A stretch of 6,537 bases of DNA from assembly GCA_024686055.1 (NCBI GenBank), contig JAIBDV010000173.1, positions 1-6,537 of the forward strand, given 5' to 3'. Source of the DNA: Neptuniibacter sp. (lineage in GTDB: Bacteria; Pseudomonadota; Gammaproteobacteria; Pseudomonadales; Balneatricaceae). The notes below the pieces were generated by a model, which did not search any database, had not been told where the DNA came from, and worked only from the letters and a program-made list of their open reading frames with translations. Both the position numbers and the translations under genes were made by a program. The first letter of the stretch is position 1. Each line of letters opens with the position of its first letter. This document shows positions 1-6,504 of the stretch, one piece after another.

Positions 1-203
1 TACCGGCGTCTAATAACTACCAGGGTGGTTTCCAGGTAGATCTGATGTACAAGGATCTGGGTCTGGCGATGGACCTGAGCCAGCAGAGCGCATCTTCTGT
101 GCCGATGGGCTCGGCTGCACGTTCTCTGTTTAGCCTGCACAAAGCCAAAGGCAATGGCGGTCTGGATTTCTCCAGCCTGATCAACCTTTACAAAGACAGC
201 TGA
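1..203 (+). CDS. mmsB: 3-hydroxyisobutyrate dehydrogenase, C-terminal end only (5' truncated by window edge)
   Basis: The reading frame begins with the first full codon at base 3 and ends at TGA 201-203, leaving 66 residues. They match the C-terminal helical domain of the beta-hydroxyacid dehydrogenase family: a PASNNYQGGF stretch, then the conserved KDLGLA helix, then SSVPMGSAARSLFSLH, and a closing GGLDFSSLINLY typical of MmsB. The enzyme oxidises 3-hydroxyisobutyrate to methylmalonate semialdehyde with NAD+ in the cytosol, a step of valine breakdown. The N-terminal Rossmann fold and the catalytic lysine lie outside the window, so activity cannot be judged. The next gene, an acyl-CoA synthetase on the same strand, supports the assignment: as I recall, P. 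aeruginosa has mmsA, mmsB and a PrpE-like synthetase side by side. Another member of the family, such as tartronate semialdehyde reductase, is possible but fits the ending less well. Confidence 0.85.
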   Translation, partial: PASNNYQGGFQVDLMYKDLGLAMDLSQQSASSVPMGSAARSLFSLHKAKGNGGLDFSSLINLYKDS

Positions 204-219
204 TCACAGCGTCTTCCCC

Positions 220-243
220 ATGCCTGACAGGGACGTCAGGCAT
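220..243. repeat. Perfect 9-bp inverted repeat just after mmsB
   Basis: ATGCCTGAC at 220-228 is the exact reverse complement of GTCAGGCAT at 235-243, with a 6-base loop AGGGAC. It lies 17 bases after the mmsB stop. No T tract follows on the + strand (the next bases are CCAGTGC), so it is not a classic intrinsic terminator. It could stabilise the 3' end of an mmsB transcript or weaken read-through into the downstream synthetase gene. The role is inferred; the symmetry is directly visible. Confidence 0.6.
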
Positions 244-261
244 CCAGTGCATCGGTGTCTG

Positions 262-310
262 CCCGGTGCGCTGATCATACATACCGGGTCCGCTGCGACC
301 TGGCCCCGGT
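262..310 (+). other. Two mutually exclusive stems in the mmsB-prpE gap
   Basis: CCCGGT at 262-267 can pair with ACCGGG at 283-288, and the same ACCGGG can pair instead with CCCGGT at 305-310. The two hairpins therefore compete for one strand. A further short GGTC/GACC pairing (287-290 with 297-300) lies inside the second. Six-base GC stems with loops of about 15 bases are modest and may be chance. With the hairpin at 220-243 they make this 150-base gap unusually rich in possible RNA structure. No T tract, leader peptide or recognised riboswitch core is visible. Confidence 0.3.
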
Positions 311-353
311 GTTGTCTTACTGATTCCCAGATAAAAACAATAACGGTGAAACC

Positions 354-2246
354 ATGAGTTACAACGAAGAGTACAAAGCGGCCACAGAGAACCCGGAAGG
401 TTACTGGGCCGGTCAGGTAGAGCGCATCAAGTGGTTTAAAAAGCCTGAATCCATCCTCGAAAAAACCGATCACGGCACCTATAAGTGGTACGCCGACGGC
501 GAACTGAACACCAGTTACCTGGCACTGGACTGGCAGCTGGAACAGGGCCGTGGTGAGCAGGTTGCGCTGTATTACGATTCCCCGGTTACCGATACTAAAA
601 AAGCGATCACCTTTAACGAACTGCATAGCCAGGTTACGGTATTTGCCGGTGCGCTGCGCAATATGGGCGTTGAAAAGGGCGACCGTGTTGTTATCTACAT
701 GCCGATGATCCCGGAAGCCGCGGTTGCCATGCTGGCCTGTGCTCGACTGGGTGCGCCCCATTCGGTGGTATTTGGTGGCTTCGCGGCGACCGAGCTGGCG
801 GTGCGCATCGACGATGCTACGCCGAAAGTGATCCTAACCGCGTCCTGCGGGGTTGAGTTTGAAAAACAGATCGCCTACAAACCACTGGTTGATAAAGCGA
901 TTGATATGGCTGAGCACAAGCCGGGCAATGTGGTGGTATGCCAGCGTCCAATGCTGACCGCTGACATGACCGAAGGCCGCGATCTGGACTGGTATGCCTG
1001 CCAGCAGGGCGTTGAGCCGGTAACAGAGCCAGTGCCTGTACGTGGTGATGACCCGCTGTACGTGCTGTACACCTCTGGCACTACCGGTGCGCCAAAAGGG
1101 ATTGTCCGGGATAACGGCGGCCATGCGGTGGCATTGAGCTATGCCGTGCAAAACATCTACGGCATGCAGCCCGGTGATGTCTGGTGGGGCGCATCCGACA
1201 TTGGTTGGGTGGTGGGCCACTCGCTGATTGTTTATGGCCCATTGATGAGCGGCTGTAGCGCGATCTTCTTTGAGGGCAAGCCGATTCGTTGCCCGGATGC
1301 GGGCGTATTCTGGCGTATTATCGAAGAATACAAAGTGAATTCCATGTTCTGTGCGCCAACGGCGTTCCGGGCAATCCGCAAAGAAGACCCGGAAGGGGGT
1401 CTGTCGAAAAACTACGACCTCAGCAGCCTGAAATGGGTGTTTGTGGCCGGTGAAAAACTCGATTCCTCGACCTATGGCTGGCTCAGTGAATTGCTGGAAG
1501 TGCCGGTGGTCGATCACTGGTGGCAGACTGAAACAGGCTGGCCGATGAGCTCGCCGATGATGGGTTGGCCTGATCCATCCGAAGCGCGTCTGGGGTCCAC
1601 CAACAAGGCTGTACCGGGCTACGATATTCGGGTGGTTGATGGTGAAGGCACCGAAGTGGGCGCGGGTGAAACCGGTAACATTGTGGTGACGTTGCCAATG
1701 CCACCGGGGGTTGCCTGGGATATCTGGAACCAGCCTCAACGCTATGTTGATAGCTACCTGACCGCCTTTGAAGGGTATTACCATACCGGTGATGGTGGTT
1801 ATGTCGATGAAGATGGCTACGTGGTGATTACCGGTCGTACCGATGATGTCATCAACGTGTCTGGCCACCGCCTGTCGACCGGTGAAATGGAAGAGGTGGT
1901 GTCGTCCCACGCGGCCGTTGCTGAGTGTGCGGTGATCGGTGCTAACGATACGATGAAAGGGCAGATCCCGGTCGGTCTGATCGTGCTTAAAGCGGGCGTT
2001 GAAATCGACGAAGCGCAGCTGGAAAAAGAAGTGGTGGCCATGGTTCGCGAACAGGTGGGGGCGCTGGCCTGCTTCCGTCGGGCGGTTGTTGTTCAGCGTT
2101 TGCCGAAGACGCGTTCGGGTAAAATCCTGCGTGCGGTGCTGCGTAAGATTGCGGCCAACGAAGAGTACAAGATGCCACCGACGATCGATGACGAGGCGAT
2201 TCTGCCTGAGATCACCGATATGATGAAGGGCTCTGGCCTGATCTGA
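354..2246 (+). CDS. prpE: Propionate-CoA ligase (PrpE/ACSS3-type acyl-CoA synthetase)
   Basis: This 630-residue cytosolic ANL-superfamily enzyme should turn a short carboxylic acid, probably propionate, plus ATP and CoA into acyl-CoA, AMP and pyrophosphate. An acetyl-CoA-synthetase N-terminal cap (about 1-60) precedes the large AMP-binding domain with the P-loop-like YTSGTTGAPKG (239-249), WWGASDIGWVVGHS (277-290), WWQTETGWP (389-397) and YHTGD (476-480). The C-terminal domain starts near GRTDD (494-498), continues with NVSGHRLST, and holds PKTRSGK with the adenylation lysine K590, the usual target of acetylation control. The GGHAVAL after the P-loop and the FEGKPIRCPDAG block match PrpE and human ACSS3 better than plain acetyl-CoA synthetase. 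Length is normal for PrpE. ATG 354 has GGTGA at 345-349, 4 bases upstream. Position after mmsB suggests valine or propionate catabolism. The exact acid is inferred; acetate or isobutyrate is possible. Confidence 0.9.
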   Translation: MSYNEEYKAATENPEGYWAGQVERIKWFKKPESILEKTDHGTYKWYADGELNTSYLALDWQLEQGRGEQVALYYDSPVTDTKKAITFNELHSQVTVFAGALRNMGVEKGDRVVIYMPMIPEAAVAMLACARLGAPHSVVFGGFAATELAVRIDDATPKVILTASCGVEFEKQIAYKPLVDKAIDMAEHKPGNVVVCQRPMLTADMTEGRDLDWYACQQGVEPVTEPVPVRGDDPLYVLYTSGTTGAPKGIVRDNGGHAVALSYAVQNIYGMQPGDVWWGASDIGWVVGHSLIVYGPLMSGCSAIFFEGKPIRCPDAGVFWRIIEEYKVNSMFCAPTAFRAIRKEDPEGGLSKNYDLSSLKWVFVAGEKLDSSTYGWLSELLEVPVVDHWWQTETGWPMSSPMMGWPDPSEARLGSTNKAVPGYDIRVVDGEGTEVGAGETGNIVVTLPMPPGVAWDIWNQPQRYVDSYLTAFEGYYHTGDGGYVDEDGYVVITGRTDDVINVSGHRLSTGEMEEVVSSHAAVAECAVIGANDTMKGQIPVGLIVLKAGVEIDEAQLEKEVVAMVREQVGALACFRRAVVVQRLPKTRSGKILRAVLRKIAANEEYKMPPTIDDEAILPEITDMMKGSGLI

Positions 2247-2268
2247 TGTTTTCGTTCTGAGCAAGACT

Positions 2269-2298
2269 AAACGCAGCCTTCGGGCTGCGTTTTTGTTT
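2269..2298 (+). terminator. Intrinsic terminator of the mmsB-prpE unit
   Basis: AAACGCAGCC (2269-2278) pairs perfectly with GGCTGCGTTT (2283-2292) around a TTCG loop closed by C-G, the very stable UUCG tetraloop. The T run TTTTTGTTT follows at 2290-2298. The stem begins 22 bases after the prpE stop, as expected for a Rho-independent terminator. Confidence 0.93.
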
Positions 2299-2311
2299 CT
2301 GGTGGGCAGGG

Positions 2312-2340
2312 TTTTGTGTTGTATGGTTTTGCGGTATAAC
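2312..2340 (+). promoter_or_regulatory. Possible sigma-70 promoter for the SpeE-like gene
   Basis: TATAAC at 2335-2340 is a fair -10 box. Upstream are TTTTGT (2312-2317, 17-base spacer) or TTGTGT (2314-2319, 15-base spacer) as poor -35 boxes. A promoter is expected here, because the strong terminator at 2269-2298 should separate the next gene from prpE. Otherwise the 2299-2416 gap shows only a weak AGCCCC/GGGGCT pairing (2353-2358 with 2381-2386). Confidence 0.25.
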
Positions 2341-2400
2341 ACGGAAACATATAGCCCCGGGCTGAAATAGACTGGCCTTAGGGGCTGCAGATTGACATTG

Positions 2401-2409
2401 GGAAGTGAG
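2401..2409 (+). promoter_or_regulatory. Ribosome binding site favouring ATG 2417 over GTG 2405
   Basis: GGAAGTGAG at 2401-2409 puts the SD-like GTGAG 7 bases before ATG 2417, a normal spacing. The in-frame GTG at 2405 lies inside this same element, with only GGGAA directly abutting it, which leaves no room for a usable Shine-Dalgarno site. This decides the start chosen for the downstream gene. Confidence 0.55.
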
Positions 2410-2416
2410 TATTACG

Positions 2417-3157
2417 ATGGCCCTGCCGGGTAAAGAGATCTACCGTGGGAACGATGAGTTTGGTGCTGTGCATGTGTTTGAAGATGGTATTAAACGCTAT
2501 CTGGCATTCGGTCGAAACGATGAGCAGAGTTGCTGGCTGAAAACAGGCCCGTTGATTCCGCAGCATGAGTACAGTCGCGCCATGCTGCTCGTACTCTTGT
2601 TTTGTGAACCAAAGCAGAGCCTTTGCCTGGGATTGGGAGCGGGGGTGCTGAACAGCTGTCTGCATGCGCACTATCCAGGGCTTAAACAGCAGGTTATAGA
2701 GTTACGCCCAGCGGTTGTTGAAGCCGCTTACCGGATGTTTCAGTTTCCACGCAGTAAGCGGTTACAGCTGCATACGATGGACGCGTTTGCGTATCTGGCC
2801 TCAGATGAAGGGAAGACGTCCGATATTATCTTCAGTGATATTTACGGTGCTGATGGGCTTGATGAGCAGCAGTTATCCGATGAGTTTCTGACGCATTGTC
2901 AGCGCCGGTTAAAACCTGGAGGCTGGCTGGTATTGAATTGCTGGCGTGAACATCAGGGCGGCGATGCGCTGGCGCGGCTTAAGGATATGTTTGCCGATGT
3001 GCGTGGCTGTACCACCCAAAGTGGTAACTGGCTGATCTTCGCTGGCAATCGTCGTGATAGCCAGACAGGCAAGCAGCTGAAGCTTAAAGCGCGGGATTTG
3101 AGTCAGAAACTTGGTTTTAACCTGAGTGGCTATCAGGGGCGGTTGACAGAATATTGA
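2417..3157 (+). CDS. Spermidine synthase-like (SAM-methyltransferase fold) protein of uncertain function
   Basis: From ATG 2417 the protein has 246 residues (250 if GTG 2405 is used). A short beta-rich N-terminus (YRGNDEFGAVHVFEDG, RYLAFG, then QS) and the LIPQHEYSRAMLLVLLF helix lead into a Rossmann methyltransferase core. The core shows the nucleotide-binding CLGLGAG (about 70-76), the acidic end of beta-2 in VIELRP (E95), the DAFAYL segment (D122) and DIIFSDIYGADG (D141), then LKPGGWLVLN before the last strands. This order is that of spermidine synthases and their relatives. However, the family's E-(I/L)-D reads ELR here, and the DxxD of true spermidine synthases reads DIYG, so polyamine synthesis is doubtful. 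There is no signal peptide or membrane segment. It appears to be a single-gene unit between a terminator upstream and the convergent rne. The substrate is unknown; automated pipelines may label it spermidine synthase. Confidence 0.8.
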   Translation: MALPGKEIYRGNDEFGAVHVFEDGIKRYLAFGRNDEQSCWLKTGPLIPQHEYSRAMLLVLLFCEPKQSLCLGLGAGVLNSCLHAHYPGLKQQVIELRPAVVEAAYRMFQFPRSKRLQLHTMDAFAYLASDEGKTSDIIFSDIYGADGLDEQQLSDEFLTHCQRRLKPGGWLVLNCWREHQGGDALARLKDMFADVRGCTTQSGNWLIFAGNRRDSQTGKQLKLKARDLSQKLGFNLSGYQGRLTEY

Positions 3158-3180
3158 GTTTATCTGTTCCTGTATGAACG

Positions 3181-3216
3181 AAAAAGCCCCGCTATAGTGC
3201 TATAGCGGGGCTTTTT
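3181..3216. terminator. Bidirectional intrinsic terminator between the SpeE-like gene and rne
   Basis: AAAAAGCCCCGCTATA (3181-3196) and TATAGCGGGGCTTTTT (3201-3216) form a perfect 16-bp stem around GTGC. A five-base A run at one end and a five-base T run at the other give a U tract on either strand. It starts 23 bases after the SpeE-like stop and lies 15 bases beyond the rne stop, so it serves both converging genes. Confidence 0.93.
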
Positions 3217-3231
3217 AATGGCGCAGGCAAC

Positions 3232-6200
3232 TTAATCGTTGTCTTGCGCCTGTTTCTCTGCAGCGGCAGCAGCCTGTTCGCGCTGCTGGCGACGACGCAC
3301 TTCACGTGGGTCATTGCTGGCAACACGGCTGGCGCGACGACGGCGTGGTTCAGCAGGCTGAGGTGCTGCGGGTACCACGGGCTCAGCATCAGCTTTCGCT
3401 GGTTCTGCTTTTGCTTCTGGCGCAGCTTCAGTCACGGCTTCATCAGCTACCACTGTAGACTCTGCCGTGGCATCTTCAACAACGGCGTCTGCCGGTGTTT
3501 CTGCTACTGGTGCGTCTGCAGTTTCAGCGACAGGCTCTTGCGCCGCTGGGGCTTCGGCTTCTTCCGCTGGCGCGGTTTGAGCATCTGCCTCGACAGGCGC
3601 TTCCTCAGCTACAGGAGCGGGTTTAGCTTCAGCCGGAGCATCAGTCTCAGCGATGACAACAGCGTCGCTGTTATTCACTGGGACTTCTGTCGCTTCAGGT
3701 GCTACAGCTTCAGTCACCTCAGGCGTTGCTACCTGTTCTGCGTTGCTGTCAGCTGCTTCAACTGCTTCAACTGCTTCAACTGCTTCAACTGCTTCAGTTG
3801 CTTCAACAGGAGCATTTGCATCTGTGTCTGCAGTTTCAGCGATTTCAGCTTCCACAACGGTTTCAACGGTATCGTTAGTGGATGCTTCAACGGGTGCAGT
3901 GATGATGCGCACTGGCGTGTCAGCAGCGGCCTGAGTGGTCGCGGCAGCGATAGCGATGGTGGCAGCTTCGTTGGCTACATCTGTCGCTGGCTCAGCAGGC
4001 GTGGTTTCAGCAGGCTCTTCGCTCTGTTCAACCGGGGTAGCAGGCTCTGTTTGAGCTTCAGTCTCGGTCTCTTCGGTGCGGGTAGTCTTTTCGCCTTTAC
4101 GGCGATCAGAACGACGCTTTCCTTTTTTACGTGGGGCTGTTTCAGTGTCTGCATCAGCGATTGGCTGAGCGTCTTCTGTTACCTCAACGGAATCGTCAGC
4201 CACAGGTGCTTCAGTAATAGCATGCTCAACGACTTCTCCCGTACGTAAAGCCTGACGTTCACCACCGCTACGACGGCGACGGCCACGGCGACGAGGGTTA
4301 CGGCTGAGCGCCTGTTCCTCTTCACTTTGCGTGCTGCTTGTTTCAGGCTCGGTAACGACTGCTGGCTCATCCTGTACGACTGCTGTTTCCTGCTGCAGTG
4401 GTGCTGGTGCCTGATTGTTTTGAGTGTCCTGGCTGATTTCAGTTGTGGACTCTTCAGCATCACGACGGCGACGACGACGACGGCGAGGTTTCTGACCCTC
4501 TTCGCGCTCACGTTCAGGCTTATCAGCAACAGGCGCCAGTGGTTTGTCCGGCTCCGGTTTGATGGTGATGATTTCATCAGAGTCGCGATTTGAGCGACGA
4601 CGATCGCGATCATCATCGCGGTCACGGCGGCGAGGGCGTGGTTTGCGCTTGCGGTCCCGGTCACGGTCACGATCCCGATCCCGGTTTTCACCACGACTAC
4701 GGTTAGGACGCTCCTGACGAGCCGGTTTCTGTTCCGTTTTCTCTTCTTCTACAGGTTCTGGTTTTGAGTCACCAAACAGTGCCCGTAGAATCCGTGTAAA
4801 GAGGCCTGGTTTTACCTCAGCTACTGGGGCAGGGGCAGCTGTCTTGGGCTTCATCGGTGCCGCAGCGGGTGCTGGAGGTGGTGCTTGCGTTTCCAGGGGT
4901 GCAGGCGCGGTGGGCGCCAGGCTTTTCACGGCAGCGACTTCGCGCTGAACGGGCACAATGGTTGCTGTTTCAACCGGTTCTGGCTCGGCTTCAGGCTGCA
5001 GGTTATAGCTGGCGTCATTGGTGGTGGCGACAGAGTTGTCATCGCGCAGGCGGACAACTTCGTAGTGTGGCGTTTCCATATTTGGATTCGGCACAATAAC
5101 CACGGTAACACCGTGGCGCTGCTCGATAGAGTGTACCGGGGCACGTTTTTCGTTGAGCAGGTAGGTTGCAACGCTGACCGGCAAAATAGCGCGGATCTGT
5201 GACGTGCGCTCTTTGGAGGACTCTTCTTCAATCAGGCGCAGGATAGACAACGCCAGTGATTCAGTGTCGCGGATAGTGCCCTGGCCGGAACAGCGTGGGC
5301 AGACGATGCCACGGGTTTCTGCCAGTGACGGACGCAAGCGCTGACGGGACATTTCCAGCAGGCCAAAACGTGAAATCCGACCCATCTGAACACGTGCGCG
5401 ATCCAGCTTGAGCGCATCGCGCAGGCGGTTTTCAACTTCACGCTGGTTTTTGATCGGTGTCATATCGATAAAATCGATAACGATCAGGCCACCAATATCA
5501 CGCAGGCGCAGCTGGCGAGCAATCTCATCGGCCGCTTCCACGTTAGTATTGAGTGCGGTTTCTTCGATATCGCTGCCACGAGTTGCGCGGGCGGAGTTAA
5601 TATCGATGGAGACCAGCGCTTCCGTCGGGTCGATGACAATAGAACCGCCGGATGGCAGTTTCACTTCGCGCTCAAATGCGGTCTCAATCTGTGACTCGAT
5701 CTGAAAGCGGTTAAACAGCGGTGTCGCTTCGTTGTACAGGCGGATTTTCTGCTCATAGGTTGGCATAACCTGCTGAACAAAGCTTTTCGCTTCATTGAAG
5801 ACATCGTTGTCATCAATCAGTACTTCGCCGATATCAGCACGCAGGTAGTCGCGAATTGCACGGATAACCACGTTGCTTTCCTGGTATATCAGGAAAGGTG
5901 CTTTTTTGTCTGATGCAGCGGTAATGGCTTCCCACAGGGTAGCAAGGTAATCGAGGTCCCACTGCAGCTCTTCGCTGGAGCGACCGACCCCGGCTGTGCG
6001 GATGATAATACCCATTTTGTCCGGGATATTAACGCCCGCCAGCGCTTCTTTGAGCTGGATGCGATCATCACCTTCAATACGGCGGGAGATACCACCGGCA
6101 CGTGGGTTATTTGGCATCAGTACAAGGTATCGCCCGGCCAGGCTGATAAAGGTCGTCAGTGCGGCACCTTTGTTGCCACGCTCTTCCTTATCAACCTGCA

Positions 6201-6504
6201 CAATCACTTCGGTGCCTTCACGCAGCACGTCTTTAATATTGGGGCGGTTACCGCGTTCTGGCTGGCGGTGGAAGTACTCGCGAGAGATCTCTTTCAGAGG
6301 CAAAAAGCCATGACGTTCAGAGCCGTAGTCGACGAACGCAGCTTCGAGGCTGGGTTCGATACGGGTGATTTTGCCTTTGTAAATATTGGCTTTTTTCTGT
6401 TCTCGAGTAGAGGACTCAATATCCAGATCATACATGCGCTGGCCATCAACCAGCGCTACACGCAACTCTTCTGGTTCAGTTGCGTTGATTAGCATTCGTT
6501 TCAT
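3232..6504 (-). CDS. rne: Ribonuclease E, endoribonuclease and degradosome scaffold
   Basis: This essential endonuclease cuts A/U-rich single-stranded RNA, starting mRNA decay and maturing rRNA and tRNA. At 1090 residues it is complete (E. coli: 1061). The N-terminal half is near-identical to E. coli RNase E from MKRMLINAT onward: S1 domain about 37-120, 5'-monophosphate sensor with R169-T170, DNase-I-like catalytic part with metal-binding D301 (DINSARATRG) and D344 (VIDFIDM), zinc-link CPRC (C402, C405), and small domain to about 485. After a Pro-rich linker, GLFTRILRALFG (567-578) looks like the amphipathic membrane-targeting helix. Arg-rich blocks at 602-640, 673-681, 738-745 and 792-803 are probable RNA-binding sites. 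An Ala/Glu/Val/Pro tail (757-1050) and a basic end with SNDPR (1063-1067) follow. ATG 6504 has GAGA 8 bases upstream; M4 is a less likely start. It converges on the SpeE-like gene. E. coli RNase E represses its own mRNA through the leader, which here lies mostly beyond the window. Confidence 0.97.
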   Translation of the reverse strand: MKRMLINATEPEELRVALVDGQRMYDLDIESSTREQKKANIYKGKITRIEPSLEAAFVDYGSERHGFLPLKEISREYFHRQPERGNRPNIKDVLREGTEVIVQVDKEERGNKGAALTTFISLAGRYLVLMPNNPRAGGISRRIEGDDRIQLKEALAGVNIPDKMGIIIRTAGVGRSSEELQWDLDYLATLWEAITAASDKKAPFLIYQESNVVIRAIRDYLRADIGEVLIDDNDVFNEAKSFVQQVMPTYEQKIRLYNEATPLFNRFQIESQIETAFEREVKLPSGGSIVIDPTEALVSIDINSARATRGSDIEETALNTNVEAADEIARQLRLRDIGGLIVIDFIDMTPIKNQREVENRLRDALKLDRARVQMGRISRFGLLEMSRQRLRPSLAETRGIVCPRCSGQGTIRDTESLALSILRLIEEESSKERTSQIRAILPVSVATYLLNEKRAPVHSIEQRHGVTVVIVPNPNMETPHYEVVRLRDDNSVATTNDASYNLQPEAEPEPVETATIVPVQREVAAVKSLAPTAPAPLETQAPPPAPAAAPMKPKTAAPAPVAEVKPGLFTRILRALFGDSKPEPVEEEKTEQKPARQERPNRSRGENRDRDRDRDRDRKRKPRPRRRDRDDDRDRRRSNRDSDEIITIKPEPDKPLAPVADKPEREREEGQKPRRRRRRRRDAEESTTEISQDTQNNQAPAPLQQETAVVQDEPAVVTEPETSSTQSEEEQALSRNPRRRGRRRRSGGERQALRTGEVVEHAITEAPVADDSVEVTEDAQPIADADTETAPRKKGKRRSDRRKGEKTTRTEETETEAQTEPATPVEQSEEPAETTPAEPATDVANEAATIAIAAATTQAAADTPVRIITAPVEASTNDTVETVVEAEIAETADTDANAPVEATEAVEAVEAVEAVEAADSNAEQVATPEVTEAVAPEATEVPVNNSDAVVIAETDAPAEAKPAPVAEEAPVEADAQTAPAEEAEAPAAQEPVAETADAPVAETPADAVVEDATAESTVVADEAVTEAAPEAKAEPAKADAEPVVPAAPQPAEPRRRRASRVASNDPREVRRRQQREQAAAAAEKQAQDND
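3753..3806 (-). repeat. 9-bp tandem repeat, six units, inside rne
   Basis: CTGCTTCAA on the + strand occurs four times without a mismatch (3753-3788), then CTGCTTCAG and TTGCTTCAA, each one base off. On the coding strand it gives Glu-Ala-Val triplets, residues about 901-917 of RNase E. The unit is a multiple of three, so gain or loss of copies keeps the frame. Near-identity at DNA level, including third codon positions, suggests recent slippage expansion. Confidence 0.95.
4653..4682 (-). repeat. Hexanucleotide repeat encoding Arg-Asp dipeptides in rne
   Basis: Five units of GGTCCC, GGTCAC, GGTCAC, GATCCC, GATCCC lie head to tail on the + strand. They encode the alternating Arg-Asp run at residues 608-617 of RNase E, in the first arginine-rich block after the membrane-targeting helix. 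The units differ at one or two positions, so this repeat looks older than the 9-bp one. Confidence 0.85.

Noticed and set aside
301..316. Possible sigma-54 promoter before prpE (TGGC-N8-TTG)
   Set aside because: The -12 element has GT in place of the nearly invariant GC, and the -24 element departs from consensus after TGGC. Too weak to annotate.
204..761. A 185-codon - strand frame across the mmsB-prpE gap
   Set aside because: Most of it is antisense to prpE and it shows no family motif; the part in the gap covers the hairpins.
834..2342. A 502-codon open frame on the - strand opposite the PrpE-like gene
   Set aside because: It is a mirror of the codon pattern of a certain gene, with no recognisable domain and a composition rich in His, Arg and Thr; it also runs through the prpE terminator.
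2353..2386. AGCCCC/GGGGCT inverted repeat before the SpeE-like gene
   Set aside because: The six-base stem has a 22-base loop and no T tract; likely chance.
2392..2397. TTGACA as a consensus -35 box before the SpeE-like gene
   Set aside because: No -10 box is found at 16-18 bases; the matching position falls inside the start of the gene.
3653..3934. A 93-codon Ala/Ser/Thr-rich + strand frame, like a repetitive surface protein
   Set aside because: Its repeat is the complement of the Glu-Ala-Val minisatellite in rne; there is no good ribosome binding site or signal peptide of its own.
3244..4248. A 334-codon + strand frame opposite the rne tail, rich in Cys, Phe, Ser and Arg
   Set aside because: It is the reverse reading of Glu/Ala/Val-rich RNase E codons, resembles no protein family, and starts inside the rne 3' end right after a terminator.
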